Assembly (NCBI GenBank): GCA_000320605.2
Contig: KB445807.1
Coordinates: forward strand, 679,321 to 743,320
DNA length: 64,000 nucleotides
Source of the DNA: Gelatoporia subvermispora B
Lineage: Eukaryota > Basidiomycota > Agaricomycetes > Polyporales > Gelatoporiaceae
Direction: 5' to 3'
Under the pieces are notes generated by a model that was given only the letters and a program-made list of their open reading frames with translations, did no database searches and was not told the origin of the DNA. The translations under genes and the position numbers were made by a program. Of this stretch, positions 33,469 through 45,260 are shown one piece after another. Every line of letters starts with the position of its first letter. Position 1 is the first letter of the stretch.

Positions 33469-36447
33469 TCATCCTCGCAGCTGCAATGTTAATGAGCGCG
33501 CCATATCCTTCTGAGGCGACGCTACTAAGTTGACCACGTACTTCATATAGATTCCTTCCAATGCGATTTTTGGCCAGGGCCCCGGGCAACGCACAGGATC
33601 TAGTGACCAGTAGCCAGCACCTTGAGGGAATGCCCAAGCCCCCACTTCATTCGGGTGACCCAGATGGAAGTATAGATCCACTGGGTCGTCTGTACAATTC
33701 GCGCTTGTCAGCTTATTCAGCGTTCGGGACAATTGAGCAGAGAAATCACCTAAGTGCGCCCCAGTCGATCCCCTCCGCCTGTGCGACGTCACAGTTAATC
33801 GAATTGTAGCCGTGCGTACTAAGCGTGTTCTCTCAGCCTTATATAACGGCAATTGCCTGTTGTCGGATGCCCGGCCAGCACTTACCGAGAAGGAGTTCAT
33901 GCAGAGGTATTTTGTGTTGCTGCGAGATGTCGTATAAACGAGCATAATAGGTTTCTATGTAATCCTTGCTCAATTCAGATAACAATGCAACTTCATGGTG
34001 ATTAGCATCGCCTTGTGTCAAGTGAAAACTGCTTCGTGTAAGTGGCGGAACTAGCCGGTAGGCATTTGGGGAACTCACTGTATGCATTGCTCATACACGT
34101 GGACGTTGGGATTACTGGACGTTGAGTAGGACTTGTGGACGCGCCACATAGATGTCGCAGGGCATGCAGCACCATAGATCAGGTCGACCACATTTCCCAA
34201 TCGTGGAAATTTGCTGTTGTCACTGTTACGATGATCACGGTAGAGATTGTAAAGGAGAGCTATTGACCTTGTGAGTTGCAGAGTACCCTTGCGTAGCCCA
34301 TCATAGTCGCCGAGTCTGTGCGGCTTTTGTTTCCCGCACCCGCACTCGCGTTCCATAACTGAAGGACGTATGGGACGGAGAACGACACTTGTATGTTTCA
34401 ATCCAAACCTCAGGCAATTTAGAGCCCGGATGATGTTTCCAATGTCCGGATTCGGCCCGCCACTCTCCTCGGTACCCGAAACCCATTTGGACCGTCTGAT
34501 GCTGCACACGCGATGGCTAAATTGAACACACACATTGGATTACCTCGTTTACTCGCACATTATCAAGAGACTCACCTCCAGGCCAACAGCGCGCCCATGA
34601 ATCCAAAGTTTCCGTAAGTTTCGGCGAATTCTATATGTTTGATTCGCTCATTGAATTCGACAGCGCAAAAGTCACTCGTCTAGAACTCACTGGTTTCCTG
34701 TAAACATTTCTCAGAGACGTAAATAAACGTGCAGCTTGAGACAGAAGCTCACCGTCCTCTCCAACCAGAACCTCCATACATCATAGGGTTCGACCCACCA
34801 TAATTGTTCTGGGTTCAGGATCAACCTGTCATTTGTATCTACTCTGAAATCACTGTTTCCGGCCGCTGTATGCTAAGTTCTTGTAGTTCAAAATCATCTT
34901 ACCGAGAGCAAGAGACCCCTTACTAACATCTATATCAGTAGGTGGGCGAGGCTGGTAAGTCTGGCGTATTTCATTGACGACAACCTAGAAGTAATCCGAT
35001 GTGAGAAAGTAGTACGAGGTCATACAGAATTACTGACGATACAGTCGTGTATCTGTGAGGGTGAGTCAGACGGTGTCTCACGGTGGGATGTATGACATAC
35101 CGTCTGGAGCCACACACGCAGCCGGGTCTTCGTGTCATTTATACGAAGGCAATCCGTGAGTGACATGGTTCCTGATACGCCACACATTAGCACACGGATT
35201 CGGAGTGCAATCAGGAAAATCGATACCTGTGGTCATGACATAGAATCTTTCCTGGCTGCCTGGATTAGAATAGCCCAACACTTGGGCGACACGAGGATGA
35301 GCTCTGTGGTGTGTTGTGGATAAGACTGAGGAGAGAATAACTCGTTCAAAAGGGAACGCACATGCGTGGAAGACTTTGTATGAGCTCATAGGGACTCTGT
35401 AGGGTTGCCATTGATTATGTTCACCTAGCGAAGGCATTTGAAAGGGACATAGAACACAGACCTTCCCCGTTGTCCCTTCCAGAACTTGAAATCTTCGCAC
35501 TTCGACAGCACCGCCCTGCCATTCCGCCAGTAGCGAGCTCCCGGAGGCAGTATCGCTCAGGTACCACTTCCCTCTTTCGTCGCGCAATCGAAGATCACAC
35601 CAACGGAATAAGCGGAACTGGATAACATGTAAGTGTTTAGAATAATATAGATGTCGTGTAATCTCGCACTTGATGCTCATCATACAGCGCCTGTTCACGC
35701 ATGAGCTTTTCCTGGGCCTCTAACTAGTTAGTAGTCAAGCGCATCAGATGTAGCGGCACCGTAGAGTAATGGAGTATGCACCTTTCCCTCCAGAGCTTTC
35801 CCATGCTGAGCCTGTTTCTCAAGCTTGCGACCAAGGCTTCGGAACCAGCAAGCCTGTGCATACGTAACTTTCGAATTTTATGTTTATGCACGCGATGCGG
35901 CTCAACTTACGTCGAAGGAATGCCACGACGAGTTTAGAGTTTCTTGATAATCGGCAAGTTTACTTGAGATACTACTGATTCTAAGTAACCTATGGTAGAA
36001 CTTCCGTGTACGCTGCTTCTCGAGATCGATGCGAATGCATCTGAGTGTGCTGAATGCGCAGCAGTGGGTTCACAGCCGCATCTTGCAGTAAGATGCGCGA
36101 CGTACTCAGCTAGTAAATTGAGTTCGTTGTTGAGATTTGTATCCATCAGTCCTACGTCTTGCGCTATGCTCTTGTCAATGTGTTCTATGAGATGAGTGAT
36201 CTGCTGAGCTAGCCGCATGCCACGGTCTTGCGCATCGTTGACTTTCTATAGCAGATCAACGTCAATAATGACTACAGAGCAGTCGAAGCAGATACACCTC
36301 TATCGTTCGCAAGAGACCTAGAGCTGCGGCAAATATGGCACCCATGAATGGAACCGACGATATTGCACTGGAGCTATCTTTCAATGCTTCCACAGTAACT
36401 ATGCAATTACCGAGTATATCAGCGCGCGCATACGATTTCTTGCCCAT
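33469..36447 (-). CDS. 4HB (MLKL/HeLo-like) plus pseudokinase protein (M3)
   Basis: Starts at the ATG at 36445-36447 (MGKKSYARADILGN..VEALKDSSSAI). Helical exons follow: QITHLIEHIDKSIAQD; then CIRIDLEKQRTRKFYHRLLR through LNSSWHSFD; then ACWFRSLGRKLEKQAQHGKA; then EAQEKLMREQALYDEHQ. All are position-equivalent to M1. The kinase-like part begins FRLFRWCDLRLRDERGKWYL. Its beta-3 is GAVEVRRF, so the lysine is replaced by arginine. HPRVAQVLGYS and YVMTTG follow. The DFG position reads LGDYDG. The segment KIPLHELLLGK and the C-terminal DLYFHLGHPNEV..GYWSLDPVRCPGPWPK match M1, ending at 33469. No nonsense codon was found in the exons examined, but several internal introns (33.8-35.3 kb) were not fully resolved. 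Likely an expressed pseudokinase of the same family. Confidence 0.65.
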
Positions 36448-36510
36448 TGTGCAGTACGCAGAGGAGACGAGAGCACTATGGATATGCGGACAGATGTCAA
36501 AAGGTCGTAC

Positions 36511-36522
36511 AATATATATACT
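36511..36522 (-). promoter_or_regulatory. TATA-like element upstream of M3
   Basis: TATATATACT on the plus strand, reading AGTATATATA on the minus strand, lies about 65 bases upstream of the M3 start codon. The spacing fits a core promoter with a short 5' UTR. Confidence 0.45.
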
Positions 36523-36826
36523 GGGGACGGAAAGGGGGCTATGACAATGACCCCGCCATGCAGCGAGCAATACGGCACCAGGAAGCGACGTACGGTACCT
36601 AAAGTTATGTCATACAAGCAGAGCTTGAACCCTCAGGCATGTGGACTGTGCTCTTATCGTGAGGTGGCTTGATCCATGTCAGAAAGCAACTTGTGAGGCA
36701 CTGTACTGTGTGTTTGCAACTCACTCTCACGTTGATCCCAAGTTGAATATGTCGGCAGAGATATGTTCTGAGTTGTGACCCATTTGAAGCATCCACGGTC
36801 GAACCGTGCACACAGAATATTCGTCT

Positions 36827-36843
36827 GGGGGGGGGGGGGGGGG
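36827..36843. repeat. Poly-G tract, 17 bases
   Basis: Seventeen consecutive G on the plus strand. Such runs are prone to length change and to sequencing error, so the exact length may be unreliable. It lies in a gene-free interval (36448-37423) where nothing else was recognised. Confidence 0.9.
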
Positions 36844-37423
36844 TGAGGATCCGCGAGTACTGGTGATGGTCCTTCGCCATATTTGAAATTTGACCATTGA
36901 TGCTGTAGTCGGGTAAGTGTGTGACGTGGCCTTGAGGCGCACTTGTGCCGGCACAAGTAGGGAACACTGAGCCTGCTGATACACGCGCGTGACATGTGCC
37001 GTCTGGTTCCATACCTTACAGCATGAAACACAGTACTGAAGCCTCTTGTCCAGTCCTCGCCGAGCGCGCTGCGACTGACATATCTTCCTTGAAGACAACA
37101 ACATATCGCTGCAGACGCCCGCGCCCTAACGCCTATGGGTCTCGGGGGAGGCACCAGGACGTGGTGGGGGCACCGCGAGGCATTTGAGGTCCCACAGTTG
37201 TTTCCGTAGCATTTTGATCCAAGAACCGAGATAGATGAGCCATGTATTGATTCACGTCGTTGTAGACGTGTTTTACACAGCACTATCACCCAGGTCTATA
37301 TCAGCATCAGAGCGCTGTAATGTTCAGTTCAGCTTAAATGGCGGCTCGTATAAGGACTAGTGGCGCTCACCGTCCACCTGTGGAAGTACCGAGAAAACAG
37401 TGATCACATCCGCCTCCTGCACC

Positions 37424-37842
37424 TCACCATCTGATCTCGAACTCTCTAAATTGAAGCCCGTCAAGTGTTTTCTCTTCTGTCACGTCTATCTTTGTGACGT
37501 GAGCATGCTTTGGGCCGATCTCCAACGCTCTCTTGCTAGAGGTAAAACCAGCAAAAAACGTCAGGAATATTGACACCACCATACACAAAAAGTTGATAAC
37601 GACGTACAATCTTGCTAGAGCATCCGAGGGACCTTGCGCAACACCTTCCACATCACCCCTCTACTCAATGAAAGACGCTCATGAGCTCTAGCTGCGCAAC
37701 CAGAGTTGGTGCTACCACTTACGGGATGATTCCGCACCCAGCCTACAACTCCCTCTTCCTGCGCTGCGCGCTTGGCAAATGCGCGGAAGGATACGCCTTG
37801 TACGCGGCCGCTCACGAGAAAGTGAAACGAGCGATAGGACAT
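37424..37842 (-). CDS. Acylphosphatase
   Basis: Three exons, 37842-37723, 37660-37608 and 37535-37424, total 285 bases including the stop and give 94 residues, the usual size for the family. The diagnostic motif is present: FLVSGRVQGVSFRAFAKRAA with the catalytic arginine of GRVQGVSFR and the asparagine of WVRNHP. GDVEGVAQGPSDAL and the C-terminal ARFKRALEIGPKHAHVTKID and FREFEIRW follow. The enzyme hydrolyses the carboxyl-phosphate bond of acyl phosphates such as 1,3-bisphosphoglycerate in the cytosol. The joins restore the family consensus exactly, which supports the splice model. Confidence 0.92.
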
Positions 37843-38732
37843 GCTAACACGTCGGCGTCAGGGTGAAAGGCCTGCTTTATTCAAGTCCTGGGTAGCAAGC
37901 TTTCGAGTATAATCTTTGATAGTGAGTAGTTTCAGGTCTTGGTATGTGTGGGATTGACTCAAGTCAAGCAGAGTAAGCTATCTACGATGGAAGCAGAGAT
38001 CGATAAGTATGACATCATCTCATCCTCAAGCTCAAGTTTGAAAGCTTCCGTGAACGGGTGTCACTACTTGCAATGCTCAGCCTGCTGTACATTCGTCTTG
38101 AAACGTAAAGTATGCTTTGAGGTATAATCTCATTGATGCTTTGAAGAGTAGAAAGGTCTGTAATTGACGCAACTTTCTGAAAACCCAGCGAGCAATAATG
38201 CGTGACCTCTGGTGAAGTGGCGAAAACGAGTCGTTGCAGTTAGCGCCCGGAGATGTTCGAATAGGATCATATCTAATCTCGCTGAGATGCAATCGGGCGC
38301 CCATGCTGGCAGGTCAACCAGTCACTGGCAGGCCTCGCAAGCCTCGCGAAACCGTCCGATCCATTCCAATATGTCCAGTCTCAATCACTACTTCTGGTGT
38401 CGCTTCAACGCTGCGAACAATGACAGACGAGTTTAGTTAAGAACGAATTATGCCCCAGCGTTTCAAGGCCTAAAGTTCGGCAATTATAACGCTAGGCTGG
38501 ATGGTTGAACCTGAACATAGTATCTGATCGCAGGCCGCAGCACTGACACCTGCCTTTCGCCAAGAAGGTAGTTTGTCAGCGCAGCCACAGCCCACATTTT
38601 GGTTCAGGAACGAAACCGGGGCTTTCGTCATCACCGCATGCATATACGCAGCCGCAGCCTGCGCAGTGTCTAGAGCTTTCGCGCGTGATCATCTGCGCAC
38701 GCTGCGGGGTTCGGCGCCCATGATCTGCTTCC
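37843..38732. other. Intergenic between the acylphosphatase and adhesin-like gene E1
   Basis: No supported exon; the short frames (up to 88 codons) have no family resemblance. It is presumably a divergent promoter region serving both flanking genes. Confidence 0.4.
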
Positions 38733-38740
38733 TATATATC
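38733..38740 (+). promoter_or_regulatory. TATA-like element upstream of E1
   Basis: TATATATC lies 45 bases before the E1 start codon. A similar CATATATC lies at 40795-40802, 34 bases before the E2 start, suggesting both paralogues have TATA-type promoters. Confidence 0.45.
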
Positions 38741-38777
38741 TCGAAACTCGGCCGAGGATTGCTGCCAGAACACAACA

Positions 38778-40449
38778 ATGGCGGGACAATACCAGACTAT
38801 CGCTCTCGCATCGCCTCCGCCCTATCCAGAGGGGCCTGAAAAGTCTCATCCGGAGACCCAACTGCTTCTCCCATCTCCTTCCTGTCGCCCGGTTGAGCCG
38901 CGGAGTGACAGCTCCCTGCGCAGACGTCGTAGGCTTCGCATCGCAGTATGCGCTACCCTCCTGTTTTTGCTCTGCGCCCATGTCATCGTGGGGTGTTTCC
39001 AAAGACGCGGTCATTTCATTGTGAGTACCTAATTGACCACGAACAAGAACTGTGGCTTCTGACTCCCATTCCTCCAGCCCTACCGCTCGTTTGGAAGCAG
39101 TGACAAGCCAGATATCGATCCTCGCTGGACACGCGATTGCATCAAGTATGCTGAATGGAGCAAGGACGGCTCGCCTAGCTTCGACCAGGACGACTCTGAC
39201 TTCGAATCTGGCGACCTCGACCGCTTCGCACACTCCGCACGCACATCCTTCGCGCTGCCACTCTCCTCCGACCTTCTATACCTCGTCTCCCACGGTGCCC
39301 TTACATATGGGAACGTCCACATTACGCATGAGTCAGCCGATGCGGACGATGTGAAAGTGGACATTATAATGGCGTACGATCACGAAGTCGCGTTCGAGAA
39401 CGCTGAAGTGTGCTTACTCCAGGCTGCCGAGGGAAAGAACGGTGTTGGGATTTTCGTATGTGATTCCATTCTCAATTGCATATCACCCTCACACTAACGC
39501 TACGCAGAGGCCCAAGGATTTGCGATGCAGATGGTCCCGTGAATGCGAGCAATACAGAGCGAGTTTCGAGGTGTGGGTGCGAATCCCTTCCGGCGCCGAG
39601 GAGAATGGTCCGACTGTGGTGAAGAAGTTCGAGACCGATATGTCTCTGTTCGCGCATCGTCTGCACCAGCTTGAAGGCAAGGTGTTCTTTGATGCTATCA
39701 ACTTGCAGACGTCGAACAGTCGAATTATCTCCGAAGTAGCTATCATTGAATCTATATCCTGAATGTGCTAGTACTGACAACCGTGACTAGAGCCTCGGTG
39801 CGGGTTATGCCACTCTGCGCACGTCTAACGGTCCGATCTCGGGCACGTTCAACGCATCACACCGCCTGGACCTACGCACCTCAAACGCGCCCATCGACGT
39901 TGACGTGCAGTTGCTCGACGCTGGCGACGACGACGGCACGGACCTCATCATGCGCACATCGAACAAGTACGTCCCCTAATGCCCAGCTTCCCAGGTGGCA
40001 TGCAAAACCTCATATTGACGTATCCACCCTGCTGCAGCCACATCGAGGCGACCACAACGCTCGTCTCGGCTGACGTGGACCGCACAAATGGCACGTTCTC
40101 CATCGACGCGCGCACGTCCAACGCGCACCTATCCCTCGCCGTCCCCTCCGCGCCGGTCTCGCACGTCCTCACTCTCACCGCGCGCACGTCTAACGCACGT
40201 ACGTCGGCGTCTCTGCCGTCCTCATGGGAAGGCGATTTCCGCCTCCAGACGTCGCTTTACACACCGACTGTCAATGCGCACACGGAGGTGCCGGACCCCT
40301 CTGGGCAAGACCGCCGCCGCTCGGTCGCGGTGCATACAGTGCGCAAGGGGACTGTGGACGGTAGAGCTGCTTGGGTTCCGACGGAGGAACGCAAGACAGG
40401 AGTGGTGAATATGAGGACGTCAAACGCGCAATTAACACTCGGGCTTTAG
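38778..40449 (+). CDS. Single-pass membrane protein with adhesin-like beta repeats (E1)
   Basis: Five exons (38778-39020, 39078-39455, 39508-39735, 39791-39966, 40038-40449) give 478 residues. A cytosolic Pro/Ser-rich N-terminus is followed by a basic stop (LRRRRRLRI) and a membrane helix (AVCATLLFLLCAHVIVG), so it is probably type II. The outside part has a conserved first module (FALPLSSDLLYLVSHGALTY..GVGIF), a second (VWVRIPSGAE..FETDMSLFAHRL..VFFDAINLQTS), then repeats of the form LRTSNGPISGTF, LRTSNAPIDVDV, DARTSNAHLSLA and MRTSNAQLTL. The RTSNxPI repeat resembles DUF4097/putative adhesin beta-helix repeats. The function is unknown; cell-surface or wall interaction is an inference. It lies head-to-tail with paralogue E2. 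Confidence 0.8.
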
Positions 40450-40835
40450 GCCATCCGTGACGGTCGCACCCTTTAGCAATATCGCGAGACAGAGTGGAAG
40501 AGGCGTCTTGTTTCTTCGCGCCCTTCGATGTGCTGCCGATAGTATATTTGGACTCAAGTTTGGTTCTTATATGAAAGAGACCTGATGACCCACTCAGTTC
40601 AACTCTACTACACGTCCGTCATGCATCAAGAGGAAAAAAGTGTCGCCCCTCAGTTCATCGATGGAATGTGAATTGGACGATTAGCGCATGAAGATTAAGT
40701 CTGACGTCGCGCAGCGCAATTTCAATACGGTACGAAGCGCCGAGCGCTCTGCCTGCGGTTTCTCAAGCTGCCTCATACCACGGCGGCTATCCTGCATATA
40801 TCACTCGACGATGCGATAACCGTGCGCGACAAATA

Positions 40836-42570
40836 ATGACGGTCGCTCAAACAGCTAGGGAGGATGAGAAGAATCTCCTCCCGGTGTTCCTGTCTCCTAC
40901 AGATATTACAACCAATCTGGCCTGCGTCGAAGATGACCTGAAGAGTTCCGAAGAGATGGCGATACGAAAGAAGAGGTGCCAGCTAGCTATGCTCAGCTTC
41001 TTCTGCGGCGCGATATGGCTCATGGTTCTCTTCGTCCCATACGTCTTGCTGCTGCAGTCACCAGATGAAGCTCATGTCGAATCTGTACGTACTCTACGCT
41101 ATCCTGTGCGCGTATAACACCCCACTCCTGGATTGTGTTATATTTGCAGCCGAAGCGCGAGTGGGGCACTCCCGAAACCGGCCTCGATGAGTTTGGGTCC
41201 TGGGACGTAGGCATAAATGTTCACGGATGGACACGCGCGGACTGTGCCGCGAATGCAAACTGGACGATGACGCGGTTCCCGATGCCACCGTACCCTAATC
41301 ATACAGTGCAGTACGCATCGGCATCGTTTGCGCTCCCCCTCACATTGGAAGTTCTGCACCTCGTGGGCCGCGGGTCGCTGGCACGTGGGACCGTCCACAT
41401 AACGGATACTGGCGTGGCTTCCTCGGGAGAGGTAATCTTCAATGTCGAAATAGGCTTCCTCCATAACAAGACTTTCGATGAGACAACGGTATGCTTGATG
41501 CGTCCGCGACAGAACCGCTATGGTGTTGGGATATTCGTAAGTCCGCCGAGTCGTATTCTTATGTACGAACGGGAACAACGCTAATTTACGACGGTAGAGC
41601 CCTCCCGGCCTAGATAGTCCAGAATATGCAGGATCATTCACGATCGATGTGCAGATCCCGCCCGGACCTTCTCGAGACTCGCCATCCCTGGTCAAGCAGC
41701 TCGAGCTCGACATGCCGCAATTCGAAATCAAAGTGGACCATCTGCAAGATACTGTGCTATTTGACACGATATCACTGAGCACATCGAACAAACCCATTAT
41801 CGCAGACGTAAGTACCCATATGCAGCTCCTCTATCCACCGCGATAAACTTGACGTTCCTGCAGAGCCTCGCAGCGCGCCGTGCGACGCTCCGCACATCAC
41901 AGGCCGAAATCGAGGGTCGCTTCAACATTTCGAGTTCCCTCTCACTAATCACGTCGCGCGCGCCCATCCGCGCCGACACACAGCTCCGCAACTCGGGCAG
42001 CCTCCAGGACGGAGCGACCGCGCTCTGGGCACGCACGTCCTTCCCTGGGTATGTCTCCGCCAGATGTGCTCGCCCCCCACTGCACCGCGCTAACACCCGC
42101 CCAGGCCCCTCGACCTGACCGCAGAGCTCATCTCCCCACCAAGCATTCCGGGCACATTCCAGATCGACGCCCGCGCGAGCGAGAGCCCGCTCACTATCCG
42201 CACGTTCGTCGCGCCTCCCCCTTCCCCTCCCCCTTCTCAGCCCGCACCGTTCCCCGGGCCCTTCCCGCCGGCCCGGCCCCCCTTCCTCGCGCTCACCGCG
42301 CTCACGTCCGGCGCGCCCGCGTCCGTAGCGCTGCACCCTGGGTGGGAGGGCACCTTCGCGCTGCGCTCGTCCGAGGTAGCGCCGTCCCTCGAGTATGACC
42401 CCGCCGCGCCGGACCCGAGCGGCCGCGGGCGCACAAGGAAAGTCCAGATTGTGCGCGAGCGGGAGGGCGAGCTGGGCGGGTATGTAGAGTGGGCGCCGGG
42501 TGGGCAGGGCGACGCGGGCGGGCGCGTAGTCGTCGGGACCATGCGTGGGCCTGTGGCTCTGCGGTTCTGA
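40836..42570 (+). CDS. Single-pass membrane protein with adhesin-like beta repeats (E2)
   Basis: Paralogue of E1 with the same five-exon plan. The N-terminal domain is acidic, then a basic stretch (IRKKRCQ) and a membrane helix (LSFFCGAIWLMVLFVPYVLL). First module: FALPLTLEVLHLVGRGSL..YGVGIF. Second module: TIDVQIPPGPSRD..LELDMPQFEIKVDHL..LFDTISLSTSNKPI. Repeat part: ARRATLRTSQAEIEGRF and TSRAPIRADT. A Pro-rich insertion (PPPSPPPSQPAPFPGPFPPA), absent from the paralogues, interrupts the last exon before WEGTFALRSSEV. The C-terminus is VGTMRGPVALRF. Several Asn-X-Ser/Thr sites fit a secreted or extracellular domain. The last two exons are much GC-richer than the first. Confidence 0.78.
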
Positions 42571-42968
42571 GTAGTTTTGCATGGGATGAAAGTGCAGAAT
42601 GGATCGATGTAATGTAGCTGTAAAGGTCGATTTCACTGCGTATTTTTTTGGAGAAGCGATATGGCCTGGCAACAACTAACTTGGTTAGCCCACGCCAGGC
42701 CCGTACTGCGTATTTCGATGTTGCATGAATCTGTAGGTTGTGAGGTTGTCAGACTGTCTCGATTTCGAACCGTGGAGTTGGGTGACATCGGCTACATTCG
42801 CGTACAAGCACATCCACACGCCCGTACCATATTATCACACCCCACGAACACCTTCCATCCCGCGCACGAGAACAAGAATATCGCAACTCATCCCGCCTCT
42901 CACTCACCCGCACCTCGGCCAACCTCAGCCTCGCACATCGGCACCGCCCGCACGAGACGCGTCTATAT
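42571..42968. other. 3' flank of E2 and spacer before the tRNA genes
   Basis: No gene recognised. The CA-rich, C-rich segment just before the first tRNA could be an RNA polymerase III upstream region. Confidence 0.4.
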
Positions 42969-43060
42969 GGTGAGATGGCCGAGCGGTCTAAGGCGCCAGA
43001 CTAAGGAACTCTGTGTTCATCTGGTCCGAAAGGGCGTGGGTTCGAATCCCACTCTCATCA
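42969..43060 (+). tRNA. tRNA-Leu(AAG), with short intron
   Basis: Acceptor stem GGTGAGA pairs with TCTCATC, with discriminator A at 43060. The A box (TGGCCGAGCGGTCTAAGGCG), long variable arm and B box (GGGTTCGAATCCC) are typical of tRNA-Leu. The anticodon stem CCAGA/TCTGG closes a loop CTAAGG..A, giving anticodon AAG. About 12 nt (AACTCTGTGTTC) inserted after position 37 is the canonical intron site. Confidence 0.92.
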
Positions 43061-43198
43061 GTACCATAGGCAACTGCTGCTGCTTTTTTGCTCTCCTGTG
43101 CTCTCGAGTCCTCCCCCAGCATGCTGCTCGGCTGCTCTTTTCCACCGACTCGAAAGCCTCAAATAGCCCTAGTGAGCTACAGGAGCACAGCGCTTTAT

Positions 43199-43303
43199 GG
43201 CGAGATGGCCGAGCGGTCTAAGGCGCCAGACTAAGGTGATCGGTTCTGTGGCGAATGGTCAATCTGGTCCGAAAGGGCGTGGGTTCGAATCCCACTCTCG
43301 TCA
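43199..43303 (+). tRNA. tRNA-Leu(AAG), second copy, longer intron
   Basis: Same mature body as the copy at 42969 except for one acceptor pair: GGCGAGA/TCTCGTC in place of GGTGAGA/TCTCATC, a compensatory T-A to C-G change. The intron is about 25 nt (TGATCGGTTCTGTGGCGAATGGTCA) and unrelated to that of the first copy. Discriminator A at 43303. Confidence 0.92.
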
Positions 43304-43675
43304 CGTAATTAGTGGAATGTACGTTTTGTTCCAGATCAATTTGAAGAGCACACGACCACCCCACGCCCTCGCGCACAACCCGGGCAGGCTCAACAACCCA
43401 CTATTTTGCAATTCATAACTGGACGCTTACAACCACGATCCGCTCTCATACAGATCCATGCATGCGTATTTCATGATACTAATGACTATACAGGAACAAG
43501 CAGAAGTACAACGTGACACGTAAAACACATCCAACACCAGTACCGGTCCCAACCCTCTCATACATGACATGGCGCCTCTCGCAGTGCACAAAAGCCCACG
43601 AGCGGCCCGGATATCCACCCTCACACAGCGTGAGCACCCCACGCCGCTCACAACGAACAACACACGCCTCTCGAC
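43304..43675. other. Spacer between tRNA-Leu and the subtilase 3' end
   Basis: No gene recognised. It contains the 3' untranslated region of the subtilase on the minus strand. Confidence 0.4.
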
Positions 43676-45260
43676 TTACGCAGTGGCGTTGTTGAAGATG
43701 AGCAAGTTCGGCGTGCCCTTGGGCAGCTCATCGAGCGCACCAGGCGTCGAAAGCAACAGCAGCTGGCGCTTGAGCTCCGCGGGGGTGAGCGTCGGGTCCT
43801 TCGGCGTGGGCGCGACGGCCTCGACGAGCGCGTGCGGGGGCAAGAATGCAGCCGCCCATCCGGGCAGCACCGCGTGCGCCGCCGCGTACACACGCAGCAG
43901 CGCCGGCGCGGCGAGGTCGGGTTCGAGCGCGGGGTTGAACGTCTTGGAGGGGTAGATCGAGAGGAGGTACGCGAGCATGCCGGCGGTGTGCGGGGACGCC
44001 ATGGACGTGCCGGAGAGCGTGGACGTCGCGACGGGGCTGCCGACCCAGGTCGAGAGGATGTTCAGGCCGGGGGCGAACACGTCGACGCAGGTGCCGTGGT
44101 TGGAGAAGTAGGCACGCTCGTCGCCGAGCGTCGACGCGCCGACGGTGACCGCCTTCTCGGCGGCCGCCGGCGAGTTGTTGCACGCGTCCCGGTTGTCGTT
44201 ACCTTGTGCATCAGTCAGTATATGCGCAGTCAATTCGGATTGTGGCTGACAAATGACATACCTGCTGCGACGGAGAAGTGCATGCCGTTGTCGACAGCCT
44301 TGTTGACAGTGTCGTCAAGAGCCCGAGACTTGCCGCCGCCGAGGGACATATTCGCAACAGAGCCCTTGTGCTTCGTCTTGCCGGTGCGTGCGAGCTCCTC
44401 CTTCGCAGCCGCCATCTTCGCGGCAGCGGACTCCGCCGCCCAGACGACACCGGAGACGACGTCGCTCATCGTGCCGCTGCCGTTGCTGCCAAGCACCTTG
44501 ACGGCGACCACGTGTGCCTTCTTTGCAATGCCGTACTTGCGCGACGCGATGGTACCGGCGCAGTGCGTGCCGTGGCCATTCCCGTCTTCGTCAACATCGT
44601 TCTGCGGGACTGTCTTGCCCCACGATGCGCGGCCCTCGAACTCGGCGTGGCCCACGAAGATACCGGTGTCGATGACGTACACGTCAACGCCCTCTCCTCC
44701 ATCCTTATCATACTCGTACTTCGTGAATGTGCTGAACGTCAGCCGTGGTCGGTGAGACACGCGTGCAAGACCCTGAAATACCGAGGGTCAGTAACAGGAG
44801 AACGGCGCTTGCGGAAGCAATATACCCATGGAGCGCCCCTCTGCGTCTCAAACGAATCCATGGTAGGCGCGATCTCTAATGTCTTCACAATCTGGTCGAG
44901 CTCGACATACTCGACCTCAGGCATCTGTCGTATCCGGGACACAGTCGCCTCGCTGAACTTGCCGGCGTAGCCCTTCACGTGTCCGTCATAGATGTGGGTG
45001 AGGCCGTCGGAGCCGTCACCGACGAGTGGCACCTCCTCGTGCGCACTGGCGACGAAGTTCATGTGGTTCTGCATGAGGGTGGGCGCGATGTCGTCGCGGA
45101 ACATGACAATGTACGACCCGTTGACGGTCCCGTGCGGGTGGTGCTCCGCCATCAGCGGCGCGAATGTGAGCCCTGTCCGCTCGCGGGGAACATCGTGAGG
45201 GAAGGTGGACAGAGGGCTGGCATACGCCAGCGAGGCAGCGAGGAGGGGGATGATGAACAT
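43676..45260 (-). CDS. Secreted subtilisin-like serine protease (S8, proteinase K type)
   Basis: Three exons, 45260-44826, 44772-44262 and 44202-43676, join in frame to 490 residues. A signal peptide (MFIIPLLAASLAYASP) is followed by an I9 propeptide (NGSYIVMFRDDIAPTLMQNH..GYAGKFSEATVSRIRQMPEV). The mature part begins around GAPWGLARVSHRPRL. The catalytic triad is present: aspartate in VYVIDTGIFVGH, histidine in NGHGTHCAGTIAS, serine in SGTSMASPHTAGM. The oxyanion-hole region is VAAGNDN. This is an extracellular or vacuolar endopeptidase of the cerevisin/proteinase K group, probably for nutrient protein breakdown. The tail extends about 100 residues past the usual end (LAAPALLRVYAAAHAVLPGW, then ELKRQLLLLSTPGALDEL). 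Confidence 0.93.

Noticed and set aside
36748..37012. Poly-proline-containing frames near 36.8 kb
   Set aside because: The proline run is the translation of the 17-base G tract on the opposite strand, not a protein feature.
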